64,000 nt of DNA from Bradyrhizobium sp. BR 10289 (GCF_019455385.1 NZ_JACOFR010000019.1:88335-152334); one strand, 5' to 3'; positions 1-9,037 are shown, numbered from the stretch's first letter. Numbers and translations are program-made. Notes: generated by a model from the letters alone, not told the origin.

Positions 1-2097
1 GGCGATCGCTTCCTCGAATTCTGGAATCTCGTGTTTATGCAATACGAGCAGGTGACGAAGGAGCAGCGCGTCGACCTGCCGCGTCCGTCGATCGACACCG
101 GCATGGGCCTCGAGCGCATGGCCTGCATCCTCCAGGGCGTCGACAGCGTGTTCGAGACCGACCTGTTCCGCCATTTGATCGATGCGACCGCATCCGCGCT
201 CGGCAGCGGGCCGACCGAGCAGACTGCCGCCTCGTTCCGCGTCATCGCCGACCATCTGCGTTCGTCGGCCTTCCTGGTTGCGGACGGCGTGCTGCCGTCG
301 AACGAGGGCCGCGGCTACGTGCTGCGCCGGATCATGCGCCGCGCCATGCGCCATGCGCAGCTGCTCGGCGCCAAGGAGCCGCTGATGCATCGCCTGGTCT
401 GGGCGCTGGTCCGCGAGATGGGCCAGGCCTATCCTGACCTGATGCGCGCGGAAAATCTGATCGAGGAAACGCTGCGGCTGGAAGAGACCCGCTTCCGCAA
501 GACGCTGTCGCGCGGCCTCGCCATCCTGGACGAGAAGAGCGCGTCCTTGAAGAAGGGCGATATGTTCGACGGCGACGTCGCCTTTACGCTGTACGACACT
601 TATGGTTTCCCGCTCGATCTCACCCAGGACGCGCTGAAGTCACGCGGCATCGGCGTCGATCAGGCTGCGTTCACCGACGCGATGGAGCGGCAGAAGGCCA
701 AGGCGCGCGAGTCCTGGAAGGGTTCTGGCGAAGCGGCCTCCGAAGCGATCTGGTTCCCGCTGCGCGAGAAGCTGGGTGCGACCGAATTTTTAGGCTATGA
801 GACCGAGAGCGCCGAAGGCGTAGTGTCCGCGCTGGTGAAGGACGGCAAGGAAGTCACCAGCCTCAAGGCCGGCGAGACCGGCGCGCTGGTGCTGAACCAG
901 ACGCCGTTCTACGCGGAATCTGGCGGCCAGGTCGGCGACACCGGTGTGCTGACGGGTGAGGGCGGCATCAAATTCCGCGTCACCGACACCCAGAAGAAGC
1001 TCGGTGATTTCTTCGTTCACATCGGCACGGTCGAGAGCGGGGAGCTGAAACTCGGCACGGCGCTGCAGCTCGAGGTCGATCATGCAAGGCGGTCCTCGAT
1101 CCGCGCGCATCACTCGGCGACGCATCTCATCCACGAGGCGCTGCGCCAGGTGCTCGGCGACCACATCGCCCAGCGCGGCTCGATGGTCGCACCCGATCGG
1201 CTGCGCTTCGACTTCGTGCATCCGAAGCCGATTACGGCGGAGGAGCTCGCCCGCGTCGAGGACATCGCCAACGACGTGGTGCTGGAGAATGACGAAGTCA
1301 CCACGCGCGTCATGGGCGTCGACGAGGCCCGCGAGGCCGGCGCCCGCGCCTTGTTCGGCGAGAAATACGGCGATGAGGTCCGCGTGGTCTCGATGGGCAA
1401 GACCGCGCGCGAGCGCGGCGCCAACGCGCTCGGCTGGTCGGTCGAGCTGTGCGGCGGCACCCATGTCAGGCGCACCGGCGACATCGGCCTGATCACGCTC
1501 ACCGGCGAGAGCGCGGTGGCCTCCGGCGTGCGCCGTATCGAGGCTTTGACCGGCAACTACGCGCGAAAACATGCCAATGAGACCATGGCGCTGGCGAAGA
1601 CCGCGGCCGCCGAGCTCCGTACCTCGCTCGACGACGTCCCCGCGCGCATCACCGCGCTGATGGAGGAGCGCAAGAAGCTCGAGCGCGAGCTCTCCGATGC
1701 CCGCAAGAAGCTGGCGATGGGCGGCGGCGCCTCTGCCGGTGGCGGCGCAGCCTCGGGTGTGCGCGAGGCCGGCGGCGTCAAGCTGATGGCGCGTGCGGTC
1801 GAAGGCATCGAGATGAAGGATCTCAAGAGCCTCGCCGACGAGGCCAAGAAGCAGATCGGCTCCGGCGTCGTTGCCATCGTCGGCGTCACCGAGGACGGCA
1901 AGGCCGGCGTCGTTGTCGGCGTCACCGCCGATCTCACCGCGCGCTTCAACGCGGTCAATCTGGTGAAGATTGCCTCCGAAACGCTCGGCGGGAAGGGCGG
2001 GGGCGGGCGGCCCGACATGGCGCAGGCCGGCGGCCCCGATGGCGCCAAAGCAACCGAGGCGCTGGCGGCGATCGAAAAAGCGATGGGGGCTACGTAA
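1..2097 (+). CDS. alaS: Alanine--tRNA ligase, 3' part (5' end outside window)
   Basis: The enzyme charges tRNA-Ala with alanine in the cytoplasm. The frame is open from base 1 (reading GDRFLEFWNLVF) so the gene begins upstream; about 698 residues are present of a protein usually near 880-890. What is seen is the end of the aminoacylation core (DTGMGLERM), the tRNA-binding middle, the editing domain with its HHSATH zinc/editing motif and the second metal motif CGGTHVRRTG, then the glycine-rich linker and C-terminal DHHA1-type (C-Ala) domain ending in GGGRPDMAQAGG. All family landmarks expected in this portion are intact. A channel gene follows after 5 bases, so the two could be co-transcribed, although no functional link is known. 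Confidence 0.97.
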   Translation, partial: GDRFLEFWNLVFMQYEQVTKEQRVDLPRPSIDTGMGLERMACILQGVDSVFETDLFRHLIDATASALGSGPTEQTAASFRVIADHLRSSAFLVADGVLPSNEGRGYVLRRIMRRAMRHAQLLGAKEPLMHRLVWALVREMGQAYPDLMRAENLIEETLRLEETRFRKTLSRGLAILDEKSASLKKGDMFDGDVAFTLYDTYGFPLDLTQDALKSRGIGVDQAAFTDAMERQKAKARESWKGSGEAASEAIWFPLREKLGATEFLGYETESAEGVVSALVKDGKEVTSLKAGETGALVLNQTPFYAESGGQVGDTGVLTGEGGIKFRVTDTQKKLGDFFVHIGTVESGELKLGTALQLEVDHARRSSIRAHHSATHLIHEALRQVLGDHIAQRGSMVAPDRLRFDFVHPKPITAEELARVEDIANDVVLENDEVTTRVMGVDEAREAGARALFGEKYGDEVRVVSMGKTARERGANALGWSVELCGGTHVRRTGDIGLITLTGESAVASGVRRIEALTGNYARKHANETMALAKTAAAELRTSLDDVPARITALMEERKKLERELSDARKKLAMGGGASAGGGAASGVREAGGVKLMARAVEGIEMKDLKSLADEAKKQIGSGVVAIVGVTEDGKAGVVVGVTADLTARFNAVNLVKIASETLGGKGGGGRPDMAQAGGPDGAKATEALAAIEKAMGAT

Positions 2098-2102
2098 GTC
2101 CC

Positions 2103-3329
2103 ATGCGCCTCGTTCCGCGAGGACGTGGGCTTCGCGATCCCGACTTGCGGGATCGCCTCTACGAATTGCTGGAGCACGATCCCTTGGCCTATTCGGCCGG
2201 GTCGCGCTTCATCCAGATCATCATCAGCGTCATCGTGCTCAATGTCGCCGCGATGATCCTCGCCTCGGTGCCGGAGCTGGACGAGCAATACGGCACGTTG
2301 TTCTCGGCGATCACGATCTTGTCCGTGATCGTGTTCGCGCTGGAATATGCCGCGCGGCTATGGACCGTGGCAGGACACACCCAGCGCAAAGGCTCGGCCG
2401 TCGCCGACCGGCTCGGCTATATCTTCTCTGCGCTCGGCATCATCGACCTCATGGCGTTCCTGCCCGCCGCGGTCGTGCTGGTCACCGGCCGGCATGCGAC
2501 GCTGGCCGCGCTCGGCGTGCTGCCGTTCTTCAAGCTGATCCGCTATTCACCCGCGATGCGCTCGCTGCTCGCCGCTGTGCATGCCGAGCGGCGAGCGCTG
2601 ATTGGCTGCGTCGTCATCCTGACCGGCGCGGTGCTGACCTTCGCCTCGCTGCTCTACGCGATCGAGCGCGACGTGCAGCCGGATAAGCTCGGCACCATTC
2701 CGCAGGCGATGTGGTGGGCGATCGTGACGCTCGGCACGGTCGGCTATGGCGATGTCGTGCCGCTGACGCCGCTCGGGAAGATCATCTCCACCTTCGCCAT
2801 CATCAGCGGTTTTGCCATGATCGCGCTGCCGGTCGCGATCATCTCCACCGCGTTCGCCGAGGAAGTGAAGCGTCGCGATTTCGTCGTGACCTGGGGCATG
2901 CTGGCGCGGGTGCCGCTGTTCTCGCATCTGTCGGCCGCGGAGATCGCCGATATCATGCGGCTGCTCCGCGCGCGCACCATCGAGCAGGGCGAGGTCCTGG
3001 TCCGCCGCGGTGATGCGGCCTCGTCGATGTATTTTATCACCGCCGGCGAGGTCGAGATCGCGCTGCCGAGCCAGCATGTGCGGCTTGGCGACGGCACCTT
3101 CTTCGGCGAGATCGCGCTGCTGCACAAGACAAAGCGCAGCGGGACGGTCACGGCGAGGCGCAAGACGCGGCTGCTGGTGCTCGATGCCCAGGATTTTCAC
3201 GCTCTGATCGCGCGCATGCCGACGCTCGCCGAGCACGTCCACACCACCGCCAAGGCGCGGCTCGCCGACACCGGCGATCTCGCGCTGGCTGAGCTCGCAC
3301 AGGGAGAGCAGGAAAGCTCGGATCGCTGA
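2103..3329 (+). CDS. Cyclic-nucleotide-gated potassium channel (MlotiK1-like)
   Basis: This 408-residue protein is a six-transmembrane voltage-gated-type K+ channel with a cytoplasmic cyclic-nucleotide-binding domain, the architecture of MlotiK1 of Mesorhizobium. Hydrophobic segments occupy about residues 35-245. The selectivity filter TVGYGD lies in the pore loop near residue 215 (TLGTVGYGDVVPLTP). A C-linker follows, then a cNMP-binding fold from about residue 270 with the phosphate-binding cassette FFGEIALL...RSGTV, which keeps the Glu and Arg that bind cAMP. The S4 region has few arginines, as in MlotiK1, so strong voltage sensing is not expected. It starts 5 bases after alaS and converges on the DUF3455 gene with 4 bases between stops. 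Confidence 0.93.
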   Translation: MRLVPRGRGLRDPDLRDRLYELLEHDPLAYSAGSRFIQIIISVIVLNVAAMILASVPELDEQYGTLFSAITILSVIVFALEYAARLWTVAGHTQRKGSAVADRLGYIFSALGIIDLMAFLPAAVVLVTGRHATLAALGVLPFFKLIRYSPAMRSLLAAVHAERRALIGCVVILTGAVLTFASLLYAIERDVQPDKLGTIPQAMWWAIVTLGTVGYGDVVPLTPLGKIISTFAIISGFAMIALPVAIISTAFAEEVKRRDFVVTWGMLARVPLFSHLSAAEIADIMRLLRARTIEQGEVLVRRGDAASSMYFITAGEVEIALPSQHVRLGDGTFFGEIALLHKTKRSGTVTARRKTRLLVLDAQDFHALIARMPTLAEHVHTTAKARLADTGDLALAELAQGEQESSDR

Positions 3330-3333
3330 GCGA

Positions 3334-3840
3334 TCAGTCCTTCCTGAGGAAGACGTAGTCCGCCGAGTACGGCGCGCTCTTGAAATCACCCGCCTTGTCG
3401 CAGGCACCATCGAGCTTGCCGCCACGGGTGTTGATGCGCTGGACGGTGGTCACGGGCGTCAGCACGCCGCTGCCCCGGCGGGAGGCGACCTCCAGCTTGA
3501 GCCAGGGAATATCGGCAGGCGTTGCGCCTGGCGCGTTGCCGATGACCTTGCCGACGACGGCGCTGCTGTCGGCGAGCTCCCAGTTCGGGCCGGCATAGTG
3601 GCGGCCGATGGTCTTGCCTTCGGAGAGCAGGGTGGCGATGGGCTCGCGGAAGGTCCAGGCGAGCTTGCCGTCGGCGGTGGCCTTGCACTCATAGACCTGC
3701 GCGCCCTCGGCATGGACGCTGAGCACGACGCTCTCGCCGGCTGCGGCAATGGCCTCTGGCAGCGTCTCGGCCGCGGAGGCGGGGCCGGCCATGGCCGCGA
3801 GCAAAAGCATGGAGGAGACTGCGAACTTGATGGTGGACAT
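3334..3840 (-). CDS. Secreted DUF3455 family protein
   Basis: A 168-residue protein with an N-terminal signal peptide (hydrophobic SSMLLLAAMAGPASA, likely cleaved after ASA-A near residue 23). The mature part matches the DUF3455 pattern: a VYECK segment, a KLAWTFREP segment, GRHYAGPNWE and a C-terminal YSADYVFLRK. Proteins of this family are predicted periplasmic or extracellular and have no established activity. Two cysteines (YECK and GACD) could form a disulfide after export. The gene lies between the convergent channel gene and icd on the same strand as icd; the hairpin just upstream probably ends icd transcription, so this gene should have its own promoter. Confidence 0.85.
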   Translation of the reverse strand: MSTIKFAVSSMLLLAAMAGPASAAETLPEAIAAAGESVVLSVHAEGAQVYECKATADGKLAWTFREPIATLLSEGKTIGRHYAGPNWELADSSAVVGKVIGNAPGATPADIPWLKLEVASRRGSGVLTPVTTVQRINTRGGKLDGACDKAGDFKSAPYSADYVFLRKD

Positions 3841-3871
3841 GGGGGGCTCCGCACAATGGCATCAAAAACGA

Positions 3872-3897
3872 ATGGGCCGCGCCTGTGCGCGGCCCAT
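3872..3897 (-). terminator. Rho-independent terminator of icd
   Basis: A perfect 11-bp stem (ATGGGCCGCGC pairing with GCGCGGCCCAT) with a 4-base loop. Read on the minus strand it lies about 40 bases after the icd stop codon and is followed by TCGTTTTTG, the T-rich tail expected of an intrinsic terminator. Confidence 0.85.
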
Positions 3898-3938
3898 CAT
3901 GATGTCTAACCCCGGTCGGGCGAAAATAATGCGCAGGC

Positions 3939-5153
3939 TTATGCCGCCAACGCTTTTGTGAGGTTCTCGGCGACCTTGTCCAGGAAGCCGGTGGTCGAGA
4001 GCCAGCGCTGGTCGGCGCCGACCAGCAGCGCGAGGTCCTTGGTCATGTAGCCGGCCTCGACGGTGTCGACGCAGACCTTCTCGAGCGTGGAGGCGAACTT
4101 GGCGAGCTCGGCATTGTTGTCGAGCTTGGCGCGATGGGCGAGGCCACGGGTCCAGGCGAAGATCGACGCGATCGAGTTGGTCGAGGTCTCCTTGCCCTTC
4201 TGGTGCTCACGGTAGTGGCGGGTCACGGTGCCGTGGGCAGCTTCTGCCTCGACGGTCTTGCCGTCGGGGGTGAGCAGCACCGAGGTCATCAGGCCGAGCG
4301 AGCCGTAGCCCTGCGCGACGGTGTCGGACTGCACGTCGCCGTCGTAGTTCTTACAGGCCCAGACATAGCCGCCGGACCATTTCAGCGCCGAGGCCACCAT
4401 GTCGTCGATCAGGCGGTGCTCGTAGGTCAGGCCCTTGGCGTCGAACTCCTTCTTGAACTCCTTGTCGAAGATCTCCTGGAAGATGTCCTTGAAGCGGCCG
4501 TCATAGACCTTCAGAATCGTGTTCTTGGTCGAGAGATAGACCGGGTAGTTGCGCAGCAGGCCGTAGTTGAACGAGGCGCGGGCGAAGTCGATGATGGAGT
4601 CGTCGAGATTGTACATCTCCATGGCGACGCCGGCGCCGGGAGCCTTGAACACCTCCTTCTCGATCACGGTGCCGTCCTCGCCGACGAACTTCAGCGAGAG
4701 GGTGCCCTTGCCCGGGAACTTGATGTCGGTGGCGCGGTACTGGTCGCCATAGGCGTGGCGGCCGATGATGATCGGCTTGGTCCAGCCAGGAACGAGGCGG
4801 GGCACGTTCTTGCAGATGATCGGCTCGCGGAAGATGCAGCCGCCGAGGATGTTGCGGATGGTGCCGTTCGGCGACTTCCACATCTGCTTGAGGTTGAACT
4901 CCTTCACCCGGGCTTCGTCCGGGGTGATGGTGGCGCACTTGACGCCGACGCCGACCTTCTTGATCGCCTCGGCGGCGTCGATGGTCACCTGATCGTTGGT
5001 GTGGTCGCGGTACTCCATGCCCAGGTCGAAATAGAGCAGCTCGACATCAAGGTAGGGGTTGATCAGCTTGTCCTTGATGTACTGCCAGATGATCCGGGTC
5101 ATCTCGTCGCCATCGAGTTCGACGACGGGATTGGATACCTTGATTTTTGCCAT
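3939..5153 (-). CDS. icd: NADP-dependent isocitrate dehydrogenase
   Basis: A 404-residue cytoplasmic TCA-cycle enzyme that oxidises isocitrate to 2-oxoglutarate with NADP+. The sequence follows the eukaryote-like (type II) homodimeric family found in rhizobia: N-terminal NPVVELDGDEMTRIIWQ, the substrate-binding stretch SPNGTIRNILGG, RHAYGDQYRATD, the metal-binding region DDMVASALKWSGGYVWACKNYDGDVQSD, and AAHGTVTRHYREHQKG near the cofactor site. Length is standard. It is transcribed alone, has a strong terminator, and is preceded by a 348-base intergenic region that must hold its promoter. Confidence 0.98.
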   Translation of the reverse strand: MAKIKVSNPVVELDGDEMTRIIWQYIKDKLINPYLDVELLYFDLGMEYRDHTNDQVTIDAAEAIKKVGVGVKCATITPDEARVKEFNLKQMWKSPNGTIRNILGGCIFREPIICKNVPRLVPGWTKPIIIGRHAYGDQYRATDIKFPGKGTLSLKFVGEDGTVIEKEVFKAPGAGVAMEMYNLDDSIIDFARASFNYGLLRNYPVYLSTKNTILKVYDGRFKDIFQEIFDKEFKKEFDAKGLTYEHRLIDDMVASALKWSGGYVWACKNYDGDVQSDTVAQGYGSLGLMTSVLLTPDGKTVEAEAAHGTVTRHYREHQKGKETSTNSIASIFAWTRGLAHRAKLDNNAELAKFASTLEKVCVDTVEAGYMTKDLALLVGADQRWLSTTGFLDKVAENLTKALAA

Positions 5154-5501
5154 GGTCGGAGAAGCCCTCTTGGGAACGGCGCCGTTGGCGCCAATTTGAA
5201 TATCCGCCGCCTCTTAGCACCTGATAGCAGCGGGCGAAAGCCAAGTGATTATGCACTTTTAGCTCATCCAGCTTCCACAGATGGGGGACCGGCCGGCCGC
5301 CGCGGCGGGGCCGGGGCTGAGGTTTCGGGCGAGATTCAAAAACCGAATCCAACCCGTTATTTCCCTTGAGAATTTTGTCAGGACAGGCAAACGACAGGCT
5401 GAATGGACGGCCGGCCCAGCACCGGGCCTCGGCCGGCTTTGAATCAATTCCTGAAGAAGGCCCTGGCAAGGCCTTGAGCGACAGAGTGAAAGCGAAACCA
5501 G
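5154..5501. other. Intergenic region between icd and trmJ
   Basis: This 348-base divergent interval should carry the icd promoter (leftward) and the trmJ promoter (rightward). I see no gene in it. Visible structure is limited to GC-rich inverted segments (a GGCCGGCC-centred stretch around 5290-5325 and another near 5410-5440, plus GGCC...GGCC just before trmJ). No riboswitch or known regulatory motif was recognised. Confidence 0.5.
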
Positions 5502-6701
5502 ATGTCGGGGACTGACAAGAGCAAGGCGGGCCTGTCCCTCGACGGTCCCATCGTGATCCTGGTCGAGCCGCAGCTCGGCGAGAACATCGGCATGTGCGCG
5601 CGCGCCATGGGCAATTTTGCGCTGGGCGCCTTGCGCATCGTCAACCCCCGCGACGGCTGGCCCAACATCGCGGCCCAGCGGGCGGCGGCGGGCGCCGACC
5701 ACATTCTGGAAAAGGTCGAATTGTTCGACACCGTGGAGCAGGCGGTGGCCGATCTCGATTTGCTGTTCGCCACCACCGCCCGGCCGCACGACCAGGCCAA
5801 GCCGGTGGTCGGACCGGAAGCCGCGGCCGGCGAGATCGCCGGGCATGTTGCGGCTGGCGGCAAAGCCGGCATCCTGTTCGGCCGCGAGCGCTGGGGCCTG
5901 ACCAACGAGGAGGTCGGGCTCTCCAACCGCATCATCACCTTCCCGGTCAATCCGGGCTTTGCCTCGCTGAACCTTGCCCAGGCCGTGCTGCTGGTCGGCT
6001 ATGAATGGTTCAAGCGGGCCACGTCCGGGGCGCTGCCGCATGCCATGCCGGAGCGCTCCGAGCGCGCCTCGCAGCACCAGATGCAGGCCTTCTTCGACAA
6101 TCTCGTGCGCGAGCTCGACAAGGTCGAATTTTTGCGTCCCGCCGAGAAGCGCGACACCATGCTGGTCAATTTGCGCAACATCTTCACCCGGATGGAGCCG
6201 ACCAAGCAGGACATGCACACCTTGCACGGCGTGGTGATGGCGATCGCGGAAGGGCGCAAGGGCCCGGCCAAGGGCGGCGTGCTCGACGGCGAGCAGGCGA
6301 CGCGCCTGCGCGCGCTGCTGGCGGAGCACGGCCAGGGCGGCGGCGTGCCCGACAGCGGCTCGACCGTGCGCGGCCTTGCCCGCCTGCTCCGCCGCAACCC
6401 GACCGACGCCGAGCGCCTGCTCTGGCAGGCGCTCACGCGGGACCGCCGCTTTGCCGGCCAGTTCAAGCGGCAGACGCCTGTGGGCCGCCACATCCCGGAC
6501 TTCGTCTCGTTCCCGCACCGGATCGCGATCGAGCTGGTCAACCCGGGCGAGGGTGAGACCATTGCGGCGGACCGCGCGGGGCGGCGGACGTGGCTGAAGG
6601 CGCGGGATTATCGGGTGATCGACATTCGCGCGGCCGACGTGGAGCGGGATCTCGAGACGGAGCTGGCGCGACTGCAGGGGATGATGGAGCAGGGCGCTTA
6701 G
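5502..6701 (+). CDS. trmJ: tRNA (cytidine/uridine-32-2'-O)-methyltransferase with C-terminal DUF559 domain
   Basis: The first 250 or so residues are a SPOUT methyltransferase of the TrmJ type: PIVILVEPQLGENIGMCARAMGNF at the start, then the knot motifs ILFGRERWGLTNEE and NPGFASLNLAQAV that bind S-adenosylmethionine. TrmJ methylates the 2'-hydroxyl of position 32 in several tRNAs. Residues about 285-395 form a separate domain that matches DUF559, a Vsr-like PD-(D/E)xK nuclease fold (LARLLRRNPTDAERLLWQAL, FKRQTPVGRHIPDF, then RTWLKARDYRVIDI). The usual acidic ExD pair is replaced by IELVNPGEGE, so nuclease activity is doubtful. Total length, 399, is well above a normal TrmJ of about 240-280 residues. 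The start has no strong Shine-Dalgarno. Confidence 0.9.
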   Translation: MSGTDKSKAGLSLDGPIVILVEPQLGENIGMCARAMGNFALGALRIVNPRDGWPNIAAQRAAAGADHILEKVELFDTVEQAVADLDLLFATTARPHDQAKPVVGPEAAAGEIAGHVAAGGKAGILFGRERWGLTNEEVGLSNRIITFPVNPGFASLNLAQAVLLVGYEWFKRATSGALPHAMPERSERASQHQMQAFFDNLVRELDKVEFLRPAEKRDTMLVNLRNIFTRMEPTKQDMHTLHGVVMAIAEGRKGPAKGGVLDGEQATRLRALLAEHGQGGGVPDSGSTVRGLARLLRRNPTDAERLLWQALTRDRRFAGQFKRQTPVGRHIPDFVSFPHRIAIELVNPGEGETIAADRAGRRTWLKARDYRVIDIRAADVERDLETELARLQGMMEQGA

Positions 6702-6722
6702 GTTTTGCCTCGCGCAATTCGC

Positions 6723-7106
6723 TCACTTCCCCGGTTGGTCGAGGAAGACGTAGAGCGCGGCGATCCGCCCGTCTCGCACGATGATCACGTCCCATCCGGT
6801 GTAGTCGGGCGCTTCGTCGCGAGGGCCTGAAGTCCAGGCCAGTCGTCCGGCATTGTGGAGCGCTTGCGGCTCGCCGGTCGGCGTGTAGACGAAGTGCGGA
6901 TGCGTGGCGCGCAGGTCGCCGGCGAACTTGTCGATCGCCTCGCGCCCGACAAGGACACCGGGCGGGACGTACAAGGCGCCGTCCTCGGTCCAGAGTTCGT
7001 CGATGGCGGCCCGGCGACGCTTTGCGTCGCCTTCGCCAAATACCTCCTGAAGATTGCGGTGAAGCAGTTCGTGAATGCGATCCGCAGATTCATTGGTCCT
7101 GGTCAT
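6723..7106 (-). CDS. SnoaL/DUF4440-like protein (NTF2 fold)
   Basis: A 127-residue protein with the pattern of the SnoaL-like/NTF2 superfamily: an N-terminal helix, then TEDGALYVPPGVLVGREAIDKFAGDL, then strands ending in DVIIVRDGRIAALYVFLD. Such proteins are small cone-shaped folds that act as isomerases, hydrolases or binding domains; the substrate cannot be told from sequence. It lies 42 bases downstream of the SDR gene on the same strand, so the two probably form one transcript, consistent with a joint role in metabolism of a small molecule under the divergent LysR regulator. Confidence 0.8.
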   Translation of the reverse strand: MTRTNESADRIHELLHRNLQEVFGEGDAKRRRAAIDELWTEDGALYVPPGVLVGREAIDKFAGDLRATHPHFVYTPTGEPQALHNAGRLAWTSGPRDEAPDYTGWDVIIVRDGRIAALYVFLDQPGK

Positions 7107-7148
7107 GGTACTTCTCTGATCTCGATGAATGGCGTGACAATCGCGTTG

Positions 7149-7901
7149 TTAGATCTGCGTCTGACCACCATCGACGAAGAGCTCGACGCCGTTGACGAAG
7201 CTCGACTCGTCGGAGGCGAGGAACAGCACGGCCTTGGCGATCTCTTCGGGCTGGCCGACACGGCCGGCCGGGATCAGGCCGGCGAGATAGGTCTTGGTGC
7301 CTTCCGCCTGCTCGCCGGCGCCGAACAGATGGTTCAGCCCGGGCGTGTCGGTGACGCCGGGGCTGACGGCGTTGACGCGGATGTGGCGATCTTTCAGGTC
7401 GAGGATCCAGTTGCGCGCGAAGTTGCGCACCGCGGCCTTGGTCGCCGAATAGACGCTGAAGGCCGGCGTGCCGGAGACGCTCGTGGTCGATGCAGTCAGG
7501 ACGATCGAGGCGCCGTCGCGGAGCAAAGGCAGAGCCTTCTGCACGGTGAAGAGAACGCCCTTCACGTTGGTGTCGAACGTACGCTGATAGTGCTCCTCGG
7601 TGATGGCGCCGAGCGGTGCGAACGCGCCGCCGCCGGCATTGGCGAAGATCGCATCGATCTGCTGGTGCTTCTTCTGCACGGCATCGTAGAGCCGGTCGAT
7701 GTCGGCAAGATTGGCCATGTCGCCCTGTACGCCGGTCACGCGGCCGCCGATCGCTTTTACGGCCGCGTCCAGCGCGTCCTTGCGGCGGCCGGTGATGAAT
7801 ACCGAGGCGCCCTCGGCGGCAAAAGCCTTCGCGGCGGCAAGGCCAATGCCGCTCGTACCGCCGGTCACCACCACGACCTTGTTGTTGAACCTGTCCGTCA
7901 T
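7149..7901 (-). CDS. SDR family NAD(P)-dependent oxidoreductase
   Basis: A classical short-chain dehydrogenase of 250 residues. The Rossmann motif VVVTGGTSGIGLA is at residues 9-21, the NAG-type motif appears as FANAGGGAF, and the Ser-Tyr-Lys catalytic residues lie in TASTTSVSGTPAFSVYSATKAA. The C-terminus (SSFVNGVELFVDGG) is typical. I chose the ATG at 7901 (MTDRFNNK), because the longer frame adds 31 residues with no family counterpart and runs into the divergent promoter region. The substrate is unknown. The divergent LysR gene and the co-directional SnoaL-like gene suggest a small inducible unit. Confidence 0.92.
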   Translation of the reverse strand: MTDRFNNKVVVVTGGTSGIGLAAAKAFAAEGASVFITGRRKDALDAAVKAIGGRVTGVQGDMANLADIDRLYDAVQKKHQQIDAIFANAGGGAFAPLGAITEEHYQRTFDTNVKGVLFTVQKALPLLRDGASIVLTASTTSVSGTPAFSVYSATKAAVRNFARNWILDLKDRHIRVNAVSPGVTDTPGLNHLFGAGEQAEGTKTYLAGLIPAGRVGQPEEIAKAVLFLASDESSFVNGVELFVDGGQTQI

Positions 7902-7970
7902 CGTCCGTCTCCGTTGAAAGCATCTGGCAGAAGCGCCGTTGCCCCTCGTAAATGGATGTAGAACGATGAT

Positions 7971-7992
7971 GCCAACAGACGCCAAATATGGC
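7971..7992. promoter_or_regulatory. Candidate operator in the SDR/LysR divergent region
   Basis: In the 115-base gap between the divergent SDR and LysR genes there is a near-palindrome GCCAAATATGGC at 7981-7992 (arms GCCA and TGGC), preceded by a further GCCA at 7971. LysR-type regulators commonly bind such dyads in the promoter they share with a divergent target. Assignment is by position and symmetry only. Confidence 0.4.
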
Positions 7993-8016
7993 ACACAGCG
8001 TTCTACTGGAGGAACG

Positions 8017-8913
8017 ATGAGGGCCGATTTGAACGACTTCGCCTATTTTGCCGAGGTGGTGGGGCACGGCGGCTTTGCCGCCGCCGGGAGAGCCTTGCGC
8101 GAGCCCAAGTCGAAGCTCAGCCGGAGGATCGCCGGGCTCGAGGAGCGCCTCGGCCTCCGCCTGATCGAGCGATCCAGCCGGCGCTTTCGCGTCACCGAGG
8201 TGGGCCAGGCCTTCTATGAGCGCTGCCGCGCCATTCTGGCCGAAGCCGAGCAGGCCGAGGCGCTGGTGACGGAAGCGCAGGCCGAACCCCACGGCCGAAT
8301 TCGCTTCAGCTGCCCGACCGGCATGGTGGCAGAAATCTCCGGACTGACATCGAGCTTCCTGGCCCGCTATCCCAAGGTGCGCCTGCAACTCGTCGCGGTC
8401 GACAGGCCCGTGGACCTGATCGAGGAGCGCATCGACGTCGCCCTGCGCGTTCGGTCCGAACTCGTCGGCGACGCCGCGCTCACGATGCGGTCGCTCGGGA
8501 CATCCACGCGCATCCTCGTCGCGAGTGCGCAACTGGCAAGCCGCCTGCGAAGTGTGGACGATCTCGCTGCACTCCCGACGCTTGCCACATCCGATGACGA
8601 CACGCTGGTCGAATGGCATCTGGAGACTGACGATGGGCAGTCTCGCATCCACAGGCACGAGCCGCGCATGGGCTGCGGTGACTTTGGCGCCGTGCGTGAT
8701 GCGGCGGTCGCGGGCCTCGGTGTTGCGCTTCTCCCTGATCACGTCTGCCGGGACGCACTCGCGCAAGGCAAGCTCGTCCACGTGCTGTCAGACTGGCGCG
8801 GCCACCGCGGCACGGTGCATCTCGTGTTCACGACACGACGCGGTTTGCCGCGGGCCGTGCGCGCGTTGATCGATCATCTCGCGGCGGGGTTTTCAAAGAC
8901 GTTGGTGTCGTAA
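8017..8913 (+). CDS. LysR family transcriptional regulator
   Basis: A 298-residue LysR-type regulator. The N-terminal winged helix-turn-helix is clear (LNDFAYFAEVVGHGGFAAAGRAL, then SKLSRRIAGLEERLGLRLIERS), followed by the linker helix and the periplasmic-binding-protein-like effector domain from about residue 90. It belongs to the subgroup that typically controls a divergent oxidoreductase. I chose ATG 8017 because it is preceded by GGAGG at 6-base spacing; the longer in-frame extension has no family match. It probably controls the divergent SDR-SnoaL pair and itself. Confidence 0.93.
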   Translation: MRADLNDFAYFAEVVGHGGFAAAGRALREPKSKLSRRIAGLEERLGLRLIERSSRRFRVTEVGQAFYERCRAILAEAEQAEALVTEAQAEPHGRIRFSCPTGMVAEISGLTSSFLARYPKVRLQLVAVDRPVDLIEERIDVALRVRSELVGDAALTMRSLGTSTRILVASAQLASRLRSVDDLAALPTLATSDDDTLVEWHLETDDGQSRIHRHEPRMGCGDFGAVRDAAVAGLGVALLPDHVCRDALAQGKLVHVLSDWRGHRGTVHLVFTTRRGLPRAVRALIDHLAAGFSKTLVS

Positions 8914-8953
8914 GATGGATGACCCGAAGGCGTAATCCACCTTACTAGATCTT

Positions 8954-9025
8954 CGTAGCCCGGATGGAGCGAAGCGTAATCCGGGACGGTGTCCCCGCAT
9001 TCCGCTTCGCTCCATGCGGGCTACG
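8954..9025. repeat. Bradyrhizobium-type palindromic repeat (GTAGCCCGGATGGAGC family)
   Basis: The element begins CGTAGCCCGGATGGAGCG and ends CGCTCCATGCGGGCTACG, so its ends are inverted copies around a short variable centre. A second copy of the same family lies at 26828-26915. It sits between the convergent ends of the LysR and TetR genes, the usual place for such elements, and could act as an mRNA-end structure. Confidence 0.85.
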
Positions 9026-9037
9026 AGGACAAAGCGC

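Noticed and set aside
5259..6518. A 419-codon open frame on the minus strand across trmJ
   Set aside because: It is antisense to a clear methyltransferase; its product has no recognisable domain and is rich in Arg, Ala and His as is typical of shadow frames in high-G+C DNA.
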